Of a DNA stretch of 42,447 nucleotides, positions 22,941-31,462 are shown in pieces. The notes beneath the pieces were generated by a model. It was not told the origin of the DNA. It saw only the letters and a program-made list of their open reading frames with translations, and searched no databases. This DNA comes from Deltaproteobacteria bacterium Ga0077550 (GTDB lineage Bacteria > Myxococcota_A > Polyangia > Nannocystales > Nannocystaceae). Each line of letters opens with the position of its first letter. Within the stretch, counting starts at the first letter, position 1. Made by a program: the position numbers and the translations under genes. The stretch is taken from the NCBI GenBank assembly GCA_001464385.1, contig LNFB01000037.1, forward strand, positions 1 through 42,447, in the 5' to 3' direction.

Positions 22941-24071
22941 GTGACGACGCGAAGCACGGTGCTCCTCGCCGGAGGCGGCACCGGAGGCCACATCTACCCC
23001 AACGTCGCGATCGCCGAGCGGCTGCGCGAGGCGACCGACGCGGAGGCCAGCCCACTCACCGTGCACTTCCTCGTCTCCGATCGCCCGGGCGACGCGGCGA
23101 CCATGCGCAAGCTCGGGCTCGACTTCTCCGCGAGCCCCGTGCGGCCCCTGCCCCCCGTGCGCAAGCCGTGGCGGGCCATCGGGTTCCTCCTGGCGTGGCG
23201 CCGCGCGATCGCCCACGCGACCGCCCTCATGCGCGAGCACGACGTGCGCGCGGTGGTGGCGACCGGCGGCTTCGTCTCCGGACCCGCGCTGGTCGCCGCG
23301 CGCCGCCTCGGCATCCCGCGGGCGATGGTCAATCTCGACGCGATCCCCGGCAAGGCCAACGCGCACCTGCGCCGCGAGTGCACGCAGGTGTTCTCGGCCT
23401 ACGCGAGCGATGTGCTGCCAGGCGCGCGTGTGGTCGGCTTCCCCCTGCGCCGGATCTCCATCGGCGAGGGCGACCGGACCGCGGCGCGGACCCGGCTGGG
23501 CCTCGACCCCGATCGCCCGACGTTGTTCGTCACCGGGGCCACGCACGGCGCCGAGTCGCTCATCCGCGCGATGATGGCGATCGTCGCCGTGCCGCGCCGC
23601 GCCGCCGCGCTGCGATCGTGGCAGGTGTTCCACCAGTGCGGCACGTTCGATCCCGCGGTCGTGCAAGCGGCGTACGACGCCGCGGAGGTCCCGGCGAAGG
23701 TCGTCGCGTACTGCGACCGCATGGGCGACGCGTGGCACGCCGCGGAGCTCGCGATCAGCCGCGCGGGCGCGGGCAGCGTCGCGGAGGCCTGGGCCAACGC
23801 CACGCCGACGGTGTTCTCGCCGAACCCGTACCACGCCGATGGCCACCAGCGCGCCAACACCAAGCCCTTGGTCGAGGCCGGCGGGGCGATCGTGGTGACC
23901 GATCACATCGACCCGGCGCAGAACGTCGCGCCGCTGGGTGACGTCATCACGGCCCTCGTCGCCGATCCAGCCCGCCGCGCGGCGATGCGCGAGGGCCTCG
24001 TCGCCGCGCGCCCGCCCGATGGCGCGCGCGAGGTGGCAGCGTGGATCCGCAGCGCCGTGACCCGCCGATGA
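22941..24071 (+). CDS. MurG-like family-28 glycosyltransferase, orphan
   Basis: Start GTG 22941 gives 376 residues; GTG 22917 would add eight. The N-terminal phrase VLLAGGGTGGHIYPNVAIAE is the MurG/GT28 glycine loop. The C-terminal donor site is also present (ISRAGAGSVAEAWANATPTV, then FSPNPYHADGHQRANTKPL). Two MurG signatures are changed: the GGSQGA-type loop reads VTGATHGAESL, and the HEQN-type acceptor motif reads MVNLDAIPGKANAHL. The gene is alone, with no division/cell-wall genes beside it. It may therefore be a paralogue using UDP-GlcNAc or a related sugar on a different lipid acceptor, not the main MurG. A membrane-associated cytoplasmic enzyme is expected. Confidence 0.78.
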   Translation: MTTRSTVLLAGGGTGGHIYPNVAIAERLREATDAEASPLTVHFLVSDRPGDAATMRKLGLDFSASPVRPLPPVRKPWRAIGFLLAWRRAIAHATALMREHDVRAVVATGGFVSGPALVAARRLGIPRAMVNLDAIPGKANAHLRRECTQVFSAYASDVLPGARVVGFPLRRISIGEGDRTAARTRLGLDPDRPTLFVTGATHGAESLIRAMMAIVAVPRRAAALRSWQVFHQCGTFDPAVVQAAYDAAEVPAKVVAYCDRMGDAWHAAELAISRAGAGSVAEAWANATPTVFSPNPYHADGHQRANTKPLVEAGGAIVVTDHIDPAQNVAPLGDVITALVADPARRAAMREGLVAARPPDGAREVAAWIRSAVTRR

Positions 24072-24079
24072 GTCGCGCA

Positions 24080-24109
24080 GCTCACCGGCGCTGACGGTAC
24101 GCGGTGAGC
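24080..24109. terminator. 8-bp inverted repeat at convergent gene ends
   Basis: GCTCACCG (24080-24087) and CGGTGAGC (24102-24109) enclose a 14-base loop. The left arm contains the stop codon of the minus-strand SGNH gene (24084-24082), and the plus-strand MurG-like gene stops nine bases earlier. No T-tract. Read as a shared 3'-end hairpin. Confidence 0.5.
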
Positions 24110-27100
24110 CGCTCGACGAGCGCCGCGCGATCGAGCTCCCACGCGAGCAGGATCTCGGCCGCATCGCGCACGCCCGCGCCGTACTCGTCGTAGCGGCGGA
24201 ACCGGGCCAACCGGAGGTTCACCCGCCGCGCCCGCGTGCCCACCGGATCGCCGACCAGCGCCGACCACAGCGCCGCGACGCCTGCATCTTCGAGCGCCGC
24301 CGCGTCGTCGCCGAGCTCGAGCCGCCCGACATCGACGAACACCTCCAGGGTGTCGCCGGTGAGCTCGAACTGCAGCGCGCCGGCGGGCAGCGGCGTGACG
24401 ACCTCGGCCCAGTCGCTCGCCACCACCGCGAAGGCGTCGACCAGCGCGTCGGGGTCCGCCTGGCCGTCGAACGGCGGGCGCATCCAGCTCGGCACGCGGC
24501 CCTGCAGCCACGCGCGGACGGGCAGGACGCTGCGCTTCGCCGCGAGGGTCGCGGCCGCGTCGATGCCCCACGGCGAGGCGTGGTGCTTGCCGAAGGGCGG
24601 GCTGCCCATGGGCGCGTCGTCGAGCGCGTCGCGCAGCAGCTCGTCGCCGATCGAGACCACCGTGAAGCCGGCCGCCGTGGCCATCGCCGCGAACTTGCGC
24701 TCGGCCTCGTTGACCGGGCGCAGGCCGTCGCGGCGCTCGGAGACCAGCGCGGAGTTGTCGAGGAACACCACCATGCTGTCGTGGATCCGCGCGATGGCAT
24801 CCACCTCGGCGAGGACCTCCCGCATGCGCTCGTCGCTGGCGTCGCGCTCGAAGAACCGCTCGCGCGTGCGCGTGCCGGCCATCTCGATGAAGATCACGTC
24901 GGGCTGGGCGCCGGTCTCGACGAAGTTGCGCAGCTCCTGCAGCAGCTTCTCGCTGCGCACGCCGGGATAGGACCGCGAGACGAGGTCGAAGCGGATGCCG
25001 TCGCGGTACCCGAGCGCGTCGCGCAACACCTCTTCGAAGCGCACACCGTAGGCGTAGGTCCCGATCAGGTCCGACGTCGAGAGCATCGACGACCCGAACA
25101 GCGCGCCGAGGTAGGGCCCGCGCCGTGGCAGCGCCTCGAGCCGCGCCCCGAGGTGGTGATCCGGGTGCAGATCGGCCAGCGTCGCGGTGCTCGCGGGTAC
25201 GCCGAGCAGGTACTTGGCGCCCTGGGCGTTGAGCCCGATGAAGCCGAGCTTCGCGGTGCCGAGGATGCCGTCGGCCAGGGCATACAGCCGAGAGCGCTCG
25301 CGCTCGAGGTAGAACAGCGTCGCGCTGTCCTGCGCGAGCGCCATCGAGCCGAGGTGGATCGGCGTGACGTACGAGTCGCTGCGCTTGTTGTAGGTCCAGT
25401 AGCCGCTGCCCTGCACCATCGGCTTGATCCAGGGATAGATGAGCCGGGTCGCGGGCACCAGCAGGCGCAGGTGGATGCGCTCGGTCAGGCCCTTCACCGG
25501 CCGCTTGGCCTCGTGGTCGTCCTGGACCAGCAGCGCCTGGTAGCGCTCGACCCACTGGATGCCCACGACGTGCTCGAGCTTCAGCGCGTCGTAGTCCAGC
25601 GGGAAATAGAGGCCGCGGATCTGGGGCATCGAGTCGCGCGCGAGGTTCTCGAACTCGAGCTCGGCGTCGACGGGCGAAGGGCCGATCGTCATCGGCGCGT
25701 CGACGCGGCCGACCCAGATGCGGCTGCCGACGTCGACCAGGAACAGGCGGCCGTCGGGCGCGGCCGTGATCGCCACCAACTCGAAGCCCGGCGCGGCCTC
25801 GGCGATGACCGTCGTCGTGCGCGCGGTGGGGTCCAGCCGCAGCACGCGCTTGCCCTCGTCGAGCACCAGCACCTCGCTGCCCAGGCCGACCAACCCGTCG
25901 ATGTGCGCCCACTTCGGTCCCGCCTCGAGCTTGACCGTGCCCACCGCGCCCCTCGACAGGACGCGCATCGACTTGCCCTTCTGATCGGCGAAGTAGACGT
26001 GGTCACCGACGATCGCCGGATGGCTCGGAGAATCGAGCAACGCGTTGTGGGCCGGCCCGTCGCGGTGCCCCGCCCTGCCCGGCAGCCCCGCGGCGGCGCG
26101 GACGGTCTGCAGGCGCCCGGTGAGCTCGCGGACGACGTGGTTGCCGGTGTCGGTCAGCACCACGCGCGCGCCGTCCCGCGTGACCGCCACGCCGACGGGA
26201 TCGCGGAACTGGGCCTGCCAGGCGGCGCCGTCGGACGCCCCTTGGTCGATCCGCGCGACCAACGTCCGATCGGGTGCATCGACGTGGACCAGCTCGTCGC
26301 GCTCCGGCACGTCGGCGAGGCCGATGCCGAGCTCGGCCAGCAGGTTCACCGCCAGGCGTCGGTTGCCCTCGGGCCCGAGGTGGCAGTGATCGAGGAACAA
26401 CGGTGACCCGAACAGCGGATGATCGAGGTTCACGAGCGACACCGTCGGCCCACCGCGCACCTCGATCGTCCGCGCGAGCACGCCGATGTAGTGCCCGTAG
26501 AGCAGCGGCGACATCGCCTGCGCCAGGAACCCGTCCTCGAGCGGCGTCGTGAAGAACACCGCCTTGCGCCCGCTGCGGCGCAGGCGATCGACGATGGCCT
26601 TCAGCGCCTGGATCTGGGTCGAGTCGCCGCCCAGGGCCAGCTCGCGGTAGTGGGCGAGCACGCGCGCCCGGGCCGAGAGCAGGTCGCCGTCGCCCGTCGC
26701 CTCCGGTGCGATGAGCTCGCCCATGGACGTCGCCAGCGGATCGCGGGCGAGCCGGGCGTGGTGGCGCACGATCGGCAGCAGCTCGCCCAGGGCGACGCGG
26801 CCGAGCTCGGCGTAGTACGGCACCAGATCGTCCCAGCGCAGCCGGTTCTTGGAATCGACGACCCGCGGGCCCAGCTCGCACAGCCATGGCCGCGTGCACC
26901 CGGCGAGCTCGGCGTACGACGGCGAGAAGTACCGAGGGTTGAGCTCGATGACGACCGGCACGCGCGCCGCTGGATCGACGGCGTCGAGCTCGACCAGCAG
27001 GTGGCGGATGTCGACCGGCAGCATCGCGTCGAGGGCGACCTGGTGGAAGGACACGCCCGCGTCCGGGTTCACGCTCGCGCGCATCGCATCGATGACGCGG

Positions 27101-27393
27101 TGGTGCTCCCAGTCGTCGACCTTCCCGCGCATCACGTCGCCGGCGAGCACCGAATCGCCGACCAGCAGCCACGGCGACTTCGGGTCGGTCGCGGCCGCCC
27201 GCAGCACGGCCCGGGCCCCCGCGGCGTCATCGATCTCGGGATCGTGCGGCGGCGGGCCGCCGAGCACGACCTCGAGCAGCAGATCGATCACCAGCACGAA
27301 CAGCAGCAGACCGCCGAGGAAGGCCCGCGGGCGCGGCGGCGTGACCTCGCCGTCGACGAGCGCACCATCGGTCCATGTCGTGAGGTCAGCCAT
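24082..27393 (-). CDS. SGNH / NHL-like propeller / SGNH-like membrane protein, MBOAT partner
   Basis: The 1103-residue protein starts at ATG 27393, ten bases after the MBOAT gene. A short cytoplasmic part precedes one membrane helix (25-44), so the bulk lies outside. Residues of about 70-360 form an SGNH/DltD-AlgJ-like domain: block I LLVGDSVLAG with Ser81, and block V DHCHLG with Asp335 and His338. Residues of about 390-600 look like NHL-type propeller blades (DPVGVAVTRDGARVVLTDTG). A second SGNH-like domain starts with GALFGSSMLS (Ser768/769, Asp of the motif changed) and may end at GKHHASPWG (His937/938). MBOAT proteins work with SGNH partners to O-acetylate exopolysaccharide or peptidoglycan; I infer such a role, with an unknown acceptor. 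Confidence 0.8.
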   Translation of the reverse strand: MADLTTWTDGALVDGEVTPPRPRAFLGGLLLFVLVIDLLLEVVLGGPPPHDPEIDDAAGARAVLRAAATDPKSPWLLVGDSVLAGDVMRGKVDDWEHHRVIDAMRASVNPDAGVSFHQVALDAMLPVDIRHLLVELDAVDPAARVPVVIELNPRYFSPSYAELAGCTRPWLCELGPRVVDSKNRLRWDDLVPYYAELGRVALGELLPIVRHHARLARDPLATSMGELIAPEATGDGDLLSARARVLAHYRELALGGDSTQIQALKAIVDRLRRSGRKAVFFTTPLEDGFLAQAMSPLLYGHYIGVLARTIEVRGGPTVSLVNLDHPLFGSPLFLDHCHLGPEGNRRLAVNLLAELGIGLADVPERDELVHVDAPDRTLVARIDQGASDGAAWQAQFRDPVGVAVTRDGARVVLTDTGNHVVRELTGRLQTVRAAAGLPGRAGHRDGPAHNALLDSPSHPAIVGDHVYFADQKGKSMRVLSRGAVGTVKLEAGPKWAHIDGLVGLGSEVLVLDEGKRVLRLDPTARTTTVIAEAAPGFELVAITAAPDGRLFLVDVGSRIWVGRVDAPMTIGPSPVDAELEFENLARDSMPQIRGLYFPLDYDALKLEHVVGIQWVERYQALLVQDDHEAKRPVKGLTERIHLRLLVPATRLIYPWIKPMVQGSGYWTYNKRSDSYVTPIHLGSMALAQDSATLFYLERERSRLYALADGILGTAKLGFIGLNAQGAKYLLGVPASTATLADLHPDHHLGARLEALPRRGPYLGALFGSSMLSTSDLIGTYAYGVRFEEVLRDALGYRDGIRFDLVSRSYPGVRSEKLLQELRNFVETGAQPDVIFIEMAGTRTRERFFERDASDERMREVLAEVDAIARIHDSMVVFLDNSALVSERRDGLRPVNEAERKFAAMATAAGFTVVSIGDELLRDALDDAPMGSPPFGKHHASPWGIDAAATLAAKRSVLPVRAWLQGRVPSWMRPPFDGQADPDALVDAFAVVASDWAEVVTPLPAGALQFELTGDTLEVFVDVGRLELGDDAAALEDAGVAALWSALVGDPVGTRARRVNLRLARFRRYDEYGAGVRDAAEILLAWELDRAALVERLTAYRQRR

Positions 27394-27403
27394 CGGGTCG
27401 AAT

Positions 27404-28816
27404 TCAGAACTGGAAGTAGATGAACGCCGGGCTGGTCGCGGCGCCGAAGGTGAGCATCGCGACCACGAGCGCGCCGTAGAAGAGCACCGACCAGCTGGTC
27501 TCGCGGGCGATGGCGGCGAGCACCCGGTACTGCCGCTCGACGTACGACAGCACGAGGAAGCCGCCGAACGCGGCCAGGAACGCCGCCTGCGCCCCGGTGG
27601 GCGCCGAGCTGACCACGCCCCTGGCGATGCCGCCCAGCACGAGCCGCACGTCGCCGAAGGTCGCGGCGCGGAACAGCACCCAGCCCGCGACGACGGCGTG
27701 GAGCGTGAAGAACCACCCGAACGCGGCGCTCGCCTCGGGCGCGCGCGCCCGCCAGCCCGCGACGATGGGGTTGCGGCGCACGAGCACGTCGAGCAGCAGC
27801 AGCGCGCCGTGCCACAGTCCCCACAGCACGAACGTCCACGCCGCGCCGTGCCACAGCCCCGACAGGAACATCGTGATGACGAGGTTCGCCAGCGCCCGCG
27901 CACGCCCGCCGCGGTTGCCCCCGAGCGGCAGGTACACGTAGTCGCGGAACCACGTCGACAGCGAGATGTGCCACCGCCGCCAGAACTCGCTGACGTTGGT
28001 GACCAGGTACGGCTGGTCGAAGTTCTGCATCAGCGATACGCCGAAGATGCGCGCCGAGCCCCGGGCGATCTCGGAGTACGCCGAGAAGTCGAAGTAGATC
28101 TGCAGCGTGAACGCGTAGGTCGCGACCAGCAGCGCCCAGCCGCCATAGGCCCCCGGATCCGAGTAGACCGGGTCGACGAGCCGCGCGCAGTGATCCGCGA
28201 CGAGGACCTTCTTCGCCAGCCCGAAGATGATCATCCGCAGGCCCACCGCGAGGTTCTCGCTGCGGAAGCGACCGACCACCGCCTGCTCGAACTGTGCGAG
28301 CAGGTGGCCCGCGCGCTCGATCGGTCCGGCGACCAGCTGGGGGAAGAAGCTGACGAACAGGAACAGCGACGAGAACGATCGCGTGGGCCGGATCTGCCGG
28401 CGGTACACGTCGATCGTGTAGCTCATCGTCTGGAACGTGTAGAAGCTGATCCCCGGCGGCAGCACGACCTCGAGCGTCGTGGTGATCGTCCCCTCACCGA
28501 GCAGGGCGCGGAGGTTGTCGAGGAAGAAGTTGGTGTACTTGAAGTACGCCAACAGGCCGAGGTTCGCGGCGAGGCTCAGGCCGAGGAAGAGCTTGCGGCG
28601 GGTCGGGATCTCGGTGCGCACGATCGCGTGCGACGCGATGTGATCGATGATCGCGGAGAGCACGATGAGCGCGGTGAACGGCACGCTCCACGCCGCGTAG
28701 AAGATGAGGCTCGCGAGGATGAGCACCCACAGCCGCACGATCGGCCGCGAGGTCGCGAAGAAGAGCCCGGCGGTGACACCGACCAGGACGAAGTACGCCA
28801 GCGAGTTGAACTGCAC
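27404..28816 (-). CDS. MBOAT O-acyltransferase, AlgI-like
   Basis: GTG 28816 has GAGGGG about nine bases upstream; the product is 470 residues, as usual for AlgI/PatA-type MBOATs. It has some eleven hydrophobic segments. Family phrases include PPGISFYTFQTMSYTIDVYR, SFFPQLVAGPIERA, DFSAYSEIARG, FWRRWHISLSTWFRDYVYLP and LSGLWHGAAWTFVLWGLWHG. The invariant His is His323 in that last phrase. The enzyme should pass acyl (often acetyl) groups from a cytoplasmic donor across the inner membrane to an extracellular partner. The next gene encodes an SGNH protein, the usual partner. No glycan-synthesis genes are adjacent, so the acceptor cannot be named. Confidence 0.92.
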   Translation of the reverse strand: MQFNSLAYFVLVGVTAGLFFATSRPIVRLWVLILASLIFYAAWSVPFTALIVLSAIIDHIASHAIVRTEIPTRRKLFLGLSLAANLGLLAYFKYTNFFLDNLRALLGEGTITTTLEVVLPPGISFYTFQTMSYTIDVYRRQIRPTRSFSSLFLFVSFFPQLVAGPIERAGHLLAQFEQAVVGRFRSENLAVGLRMIIFGLAKKVLVADHCARLVDPVYSDPGAYGGWALLVATYAFTLQIYFDFSAYSEIARGSARIFGVSLMQNFDQPYLVTNVSEFWRRWHISLSTWFRDYVYLPLGGNRGGRARALANLVITMFLSGLWHGAAWTFVLWGLWHGALLLLDVLVRRNPIVAGWRARAPEASAAFGWFFTLHAVVAGWVLFRAATFGDVRLVLGGIARGVVSSAPTGAQAAFLAAFGGFLVLSYVERQYRVLAAIARETSWSVLFYGALVVAMLTFGAATSPAFIYFQF

Positions 28817-28846
28817 CGAACGTCCCCTCGCCGAGCCCGTGCGGGA

Positions 28847-29347
28847 TCAGCCCTCGTCGCCGGTCTCGTCGTCGCCGTCGGCCGCCGGGGCCGTCGTCGC
28901 GGGTACAGCCGCGGGGACAGCCGCAGGCGCGGCGGCAGCGGGACGCGGCGCCTTGGGCCGCGGTGCGCCGCGGCGATCGTCTGCGCCCTGCTGATCGAGG
29001 CGCAGCTCGAGTCGATCGAGGCGCGTGCGGATCTCCTCCGCGCTGGGCTCGTCCTTCACCGCCGTGCCGCCGCGCAGCTCGGCGACGAGGCGCCCGAGGG
29101 ATACGTGCAGGGCGCCGAGCCACACGAACGGCAGCAGCGCGAGCACGGCGATCATGCCGAGCTTGGCCCCCTGGCCCCCGACCGGCGCGGGCTTCGCGGG
29201 CGCGGCCGGCTCGTCGGCCGCCGCGGTGCCCGTCAGCGCGCGCATGCGATCGTAGGCCTCGCGCAGATCGTCCGCGACGACGACCGTCTCCGTCGCGGGG
29301 TGCACGAGCACGAACTGACCGGTGGCAGACTGGCGGAGCTGGTACAT
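28847..29347 (-). CDS. Unrecognised one-TM protein with Pro/Ala-rich tail
   Basis: From ATG 29347 the protein has 166 residues. The N-terminus (MYQLRQSATGQFVLVHPATE, then TVVVADDLREAYDRMRAL) looks like a small compact domain. A Pro/Ala linker, one membrane helix (MIAVLALLPFVWLGALHVSL), a charged coiled-coil-like helix (EEIRTRLDRLELRLDQQG) and an Ala/Pro-rich acidic tail follow. GGAGG lies upstream, better spaced for GTG 29359, which adds four residues, so the start is uncertain. It is 30 bases before the MBOAT gene in the same direction and may be part of that operon. Family not recognised. Confidence 0.65.
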   Translation of the reverse strand: MYQLRQSATGQFVLVHPATETVVVADDLREAYDRMRALTGTAAADEPAAPAKPAPVGGQGAKLGMIAVLALLPFVWLGALHVSLGRLVAELRGGTAVKDEPSAEEIRTRLDRLELRLDQQGADDRRGAPRPKAPRPAAAAPAAVPAAVPATTAPAADGDDETGDEG

Positions 29348-29412
29348 CGCGCGACGCACGGAAGCAGGTGCGCCTCCAACGACCGTGGAGTACCACACCT
29401 GCGAACCGCTCG

Positions 29413-29436
29413 AAAACGGGGGCCTCGAGGCGGCCC
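29413..29436 (-). terminator. Terminator-like hairpin after rpsG
   Basis: On the minus strand GGGCC (29436-29432) pairs with GGCCC (29424-29420) across a seven-base loop, and a TTTT run (29416-29413) follows within four bases. It lies 16 bases after the rpsG stop, so it would end the rpsL-rpsG message before the next gene. Confidence 0.45.
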
Positions 29437-29451
29437 AGCTCTACGCTGCGA

Positions 29452-29940
29452 CTACCAGCGGTAATGGGCGAAGGCCTTGTTGGCCTCGGCCATCTTGTGG
29501 ATGTCTTCGCGCTTCTTCACCGCGGTGCCGCGGTTGTTGGCGGCGTCGAGCATCTCGTTGGCGAGGCGCTCGCGCATCGTCTTCTCGGGGCGGGCCCGCG
29601 ACGCGCCGATGAGCCAGCGGTACGCCAGCGCTTGGCTCCGCTCGGGGCGGACCTCGATCGGGACCTGGTAGTTCGAGCCACCGACGCGACGAGCCCGGAC
29701 CTCGAGACGCGGGCGAGTGTTCGCCACGGCCTTCTCGAACACCTTGATCGGATCGTCCTTGGTGCGCTCGCTGATGATCTCGAAGGCGCCGAAGACGATC
29801 TTCTCGGCGATCGACTTCTTGCCCTGGTACATGATGCCGTTCACGAACTTCGCGACCTGACGGTTCACGTCGGTCGGATGATCCGTGTAGCGGACATCGA
29901 GGGCGGGACGCGGCTTGCGGTTGACCTTCTTGCGCGACAT
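29452..29940 (-). CDS. rpsG: 30S ribosomal protein S7
   Basis: The 162-residue protein is an S7 of slightly more than the usual 156 residues. Recognisable phrases are [65 protein letters not shown] and the C-terminal [15 protein letters not shown]7 binds the 3' major domain of 16S rRNA at the 30S head. It follows rpsL by ten bases. The usual next genes of the str operon (fusA, tuf) are not here: a terminator-like hairpin and an unrelated gene follow. In E. coli S7 represses its own operon; no such site could be identified here. Confidence 0.97.
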   Translation of the reverse strand: MSRKKVNRKPRPALDVRYTDHPTDVNRQVAKFVNGIMYQGKKSIAEKIVFGAFEIISERTKDDPIKVFEKAVANTRPRLEVRARRVGGSNYQVPIEVRPERSQALAYRWLIGASRARPEKTMRERLANEMLDAANNRGTAVKKREDIHKMAEANKAFAHYRW

Positions 29941-29950
29941 GGCTTGTCTT

Positions 29951-30322
29951 TCACTTCGGGCGCTTGGTGCCGTACTTCGAACGACGCTGACGACGACCCG
30001 ACACCCCAGTGGTGTCGAGCGTGCCGCGGACGATGTGGTAGCGAACGCCCGGGAGATCCTTCACGCGGCCACCACGGATGAGCACCATCGAGTGCTCCTG
30101 GAGGTTGTGTCCCTCACCCGGGATGTAGCTCGTCACTTCCATGCCGTTGGTCAGGCGAACGCGCGCGACCTTGCGGAGGGCGGAGTTCGGCTTCTTCGGC
30201 GTGACCGTGTAGACGCGGGTGCACACACCGCGACGCTGCGGGCACTCCTTGAGCGCCGGCGCCGTCTTCTTCGAGAACTGTTGCGTGCGTCCCTTGCGGA
30301 CGAGCTGCTGGATCGTGGGCAT
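29951..30322 (-). CDS. rpsL: 30S ribosomal protein S12
   Basis: The 123-residue protein is a standard S12 ([73 protein letters not shown]). It sits at the decoding centre. Lys43 (TPKKPNS) and the Lys of GRVKDLPG, the usual sites of streptomycin-resistance changes, have the wild-type residue. A strong promoter lies about 60 bases upstream and a GC hairpin with a U-run lies in the leader. No clear Shine-Dalgarno precedes ATG 30322. Confidence 0.98.
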   Translation of the reverse strand: MPTIQQLVRKGRTQQFSKKTAPALKECPQRRGVCTRVYTVTPKKPNSALRKVARVRLTNGMEVTSYIPGEGHNLQEHSMVLIRGGRVKDLPGVRYHIVRGTLDTTGVSGRRQRRSKYGTKRPK

Positions 30323-30347
30323 GATGAACTACGCGGAGCTTGGGTCG

Positions 30348-30370
30348 AAAAAGACCGGGGGGGACCCCGG
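30348..30370 (-). promoter_or_regulatory. GC hairpin plus U-run in the rpsL leader
   Basis: On the minus strand CCGGGG (30370-30365), a four-base loop TCCC and CCCCGG (30360-30355) are followed by TCTTTTT (30354-30348). This looks like an intrinsic terminator but would begin within about ten bases of the predicted transcription start. It may be a 5' stability hairpin or very early attenuator, or an accident of base composition. Confidence 0.4.
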
Positions 30371-30380
30371 GCGGGCGGCG

Positions 30381-30408
30381 AGTATAGACAGATCGGGGTC
30401 GGGATCAA
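30381..30408 (-). promoter_or_regulatory. sigma70-type promoter of rpsL-rpsG
   Basis: Minus strand: TTGATC (30408-30403), 16-base spacer, TATACT (30386-30381). This is the best consensus match in the window. Start of transcription would be near 30374, some 50 bases before the rpsL ATG. The rest of the 279-base gap to the divergent zinc-ribbon gene is GC-rich and shows only a TAGGAT near that gene. Confidence 0.75.
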
Positions 30409-30584
30409 CCCGCCGTCGCCACTGTCTTTCGCGGTCCCGCGGCGGGGTCCCGGGTCCGCACGGCGCCCCCACAGCCTGCCCGCGATCGCCGCCCCAGGCC
30501 CGGGGACGCCCGACTCGGGGCGCCCATGACGGTCGCGGGGGCCCCCGCAATCGCCCGCCATCGCCCCGCAATGGCCCCAAGGGC

Positions 30585-30590
30585 TAGGAT
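30585..30590 (+). promoter_or_regulatory. -10-like element of the zinc-ribbon gene
   Basis: TAGGAT lies eleven bases before ATG 30602. There is no Shine-Dalgarno and no obvious -35. The transcript would have a leader of only a few bases. Confidence 0.35.
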
Positions 30591-30601
30591 GTTGGGCCCC
30601 G

Positions 30602-31393
30602 ATGCAGCAGCCCGCGCGACCCCGTTACTGCCCCGCGTGCGGCGGCCCGACCCCCGATGCCCGGGCCACCTCCTGCCGCTTCTGTGATGGACCGCTCGTC
30701 GCCCTCGGCCTGCCCGATCCGCGCCACACCGTCCGGTGCTCGGGCTGCGGATCGGCCCAGTCCCAGACGGCGAGCTTCTGCTGCGACTGCGGCTTCGCCC
30801 TCGCGATGCTCGACGGCCTGCCGGCCCCGGGCCCGTGTGCCGCCTGCGGCCATGCCCTCGACGGGTGGGGACTCGCGCCGACCGAGGCCCGCCCCAGCGG
30901 CCATCCCCTCGCGGGATGTCGGCAGTGCGGCGGCGTGTGGCTGCCGGCCGAGACGCGGCGCGCGCTCATCGAGGACGCCGCCGCGCGGGCCAAGGCGCAG
31001 GGCCACACGCCGGAGCACCAGGTGGCGCGGCGACAGCTCCCGTCGGGGACGCTCGGCACCGCGGTGAAGTACCGCAAGTGTCCGAGCTGCGCTCAGATGA
31101 TGGGCCGGAAGAATTTCGGCGGCTGCTCCGGCGTGCTCGTCGACGAGTGTCGCTGCGGCACGTTCTTCGACGCCGGCGAGCTCGAGGACGTCCTCGCGTT
31201 CGTGCGCACGGGCGGGCTCATGCTCGCGACGCGTCGAGCAGATGAGGAGCGCACCCGCCAGCTGCGCAACGCCGAGTCCGCGGCGATGCACGCCGCCGCG
31301 AGCGGCGGCGGCGTGTCGGCGATGGCCCAGACGGAGCTCGAGCTCTCCGTCATCGGCTGGATCGGTCGGTGGATCGCCCGGCTGTTGACCTGA
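30602..31393 (+). CDS. Multi-zinc-ribbon (zf-TFIIB-type) protein
   Basis: The 263-residue protein carries at least four Cys-pair units. Two short ribbons come first (CPAC...CRFC and CSGC...CCDC). Two zf-TFIIB-like units follow: CAAC...CRQCGGVWLPAETRRAL, then CPSCAQMMGRKNFGGCSG with DECRCGTFFDAGELEDV. The C(G)G-W/F-x-(D)xxEL pattern is typical of zf-TFIIB proteins, small bacterial zinc proteins of unknown role. A C-terminal helix (SVIGWIGRWIARLL) may contact the membrane. It is divergent from rpsL. The MMPL gene follows after 69 bases with its own promoter-like sequence. Confidence 0.85.
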   Translation: MQQPARPRYCPACGGPTPDARATSCRFCDGPLVALGLPDPRHTVRCSGCGSAQSQTASFCCDCGFALAMLDGLPAPGPCAACGHALDGWGLAPTEARPSGHPLAGCRQCGGVWLPAETRRALIEDAAARAKAQGHTPEHQVARRQLPSGTLGTAVKYRKCPSCAQMMGRKNFGGCSGVLVDECRCGTFFDAGELEDVLAFVRTGGLMLATRRADEERTRQLRNAESAAMHAAASGGGVSAMAQTELELSVIGWIGRWIARLLT

Positions 31394-31425
31394 TCACACC
31401 GCGTCGCGGGCGTCGAGCAGCTCGG

Positions 31426-31454
31426 TTGTCCGCACGCGGTGGCGCCCGCATAAT
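31426..31454 (+). promoter_or_regulatory. Promoter of the MMPL transporter gene, probably leaderless
   Basis: TTGTCC (31426-31431), a 17-base spacer and CATAAT (31449-31454) are followed by eight bases and GTG 31463. The start of transcription would coincide with the start codon or fall one to two bases before it. Confidence 0.55.
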
Positions 31455-31462
31455 CTCCGCGC

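Noticed and set aside
26849..29464. Plus-strand ORF of 871 codons opposite the SGNH/MBOAT genes
   Set aside because: It is antisense to the MBOAT gene, whose family motifs are certain, and has no domain pattern.
30323..30601. Small ORFs in the gap between rpsL and the zinc-ribbon gene
   Set aside because: All are GC-rich shadows with Arg/Pro/Gly composition and no ribosome-binding site; the gap is explained by two divergent promoters.
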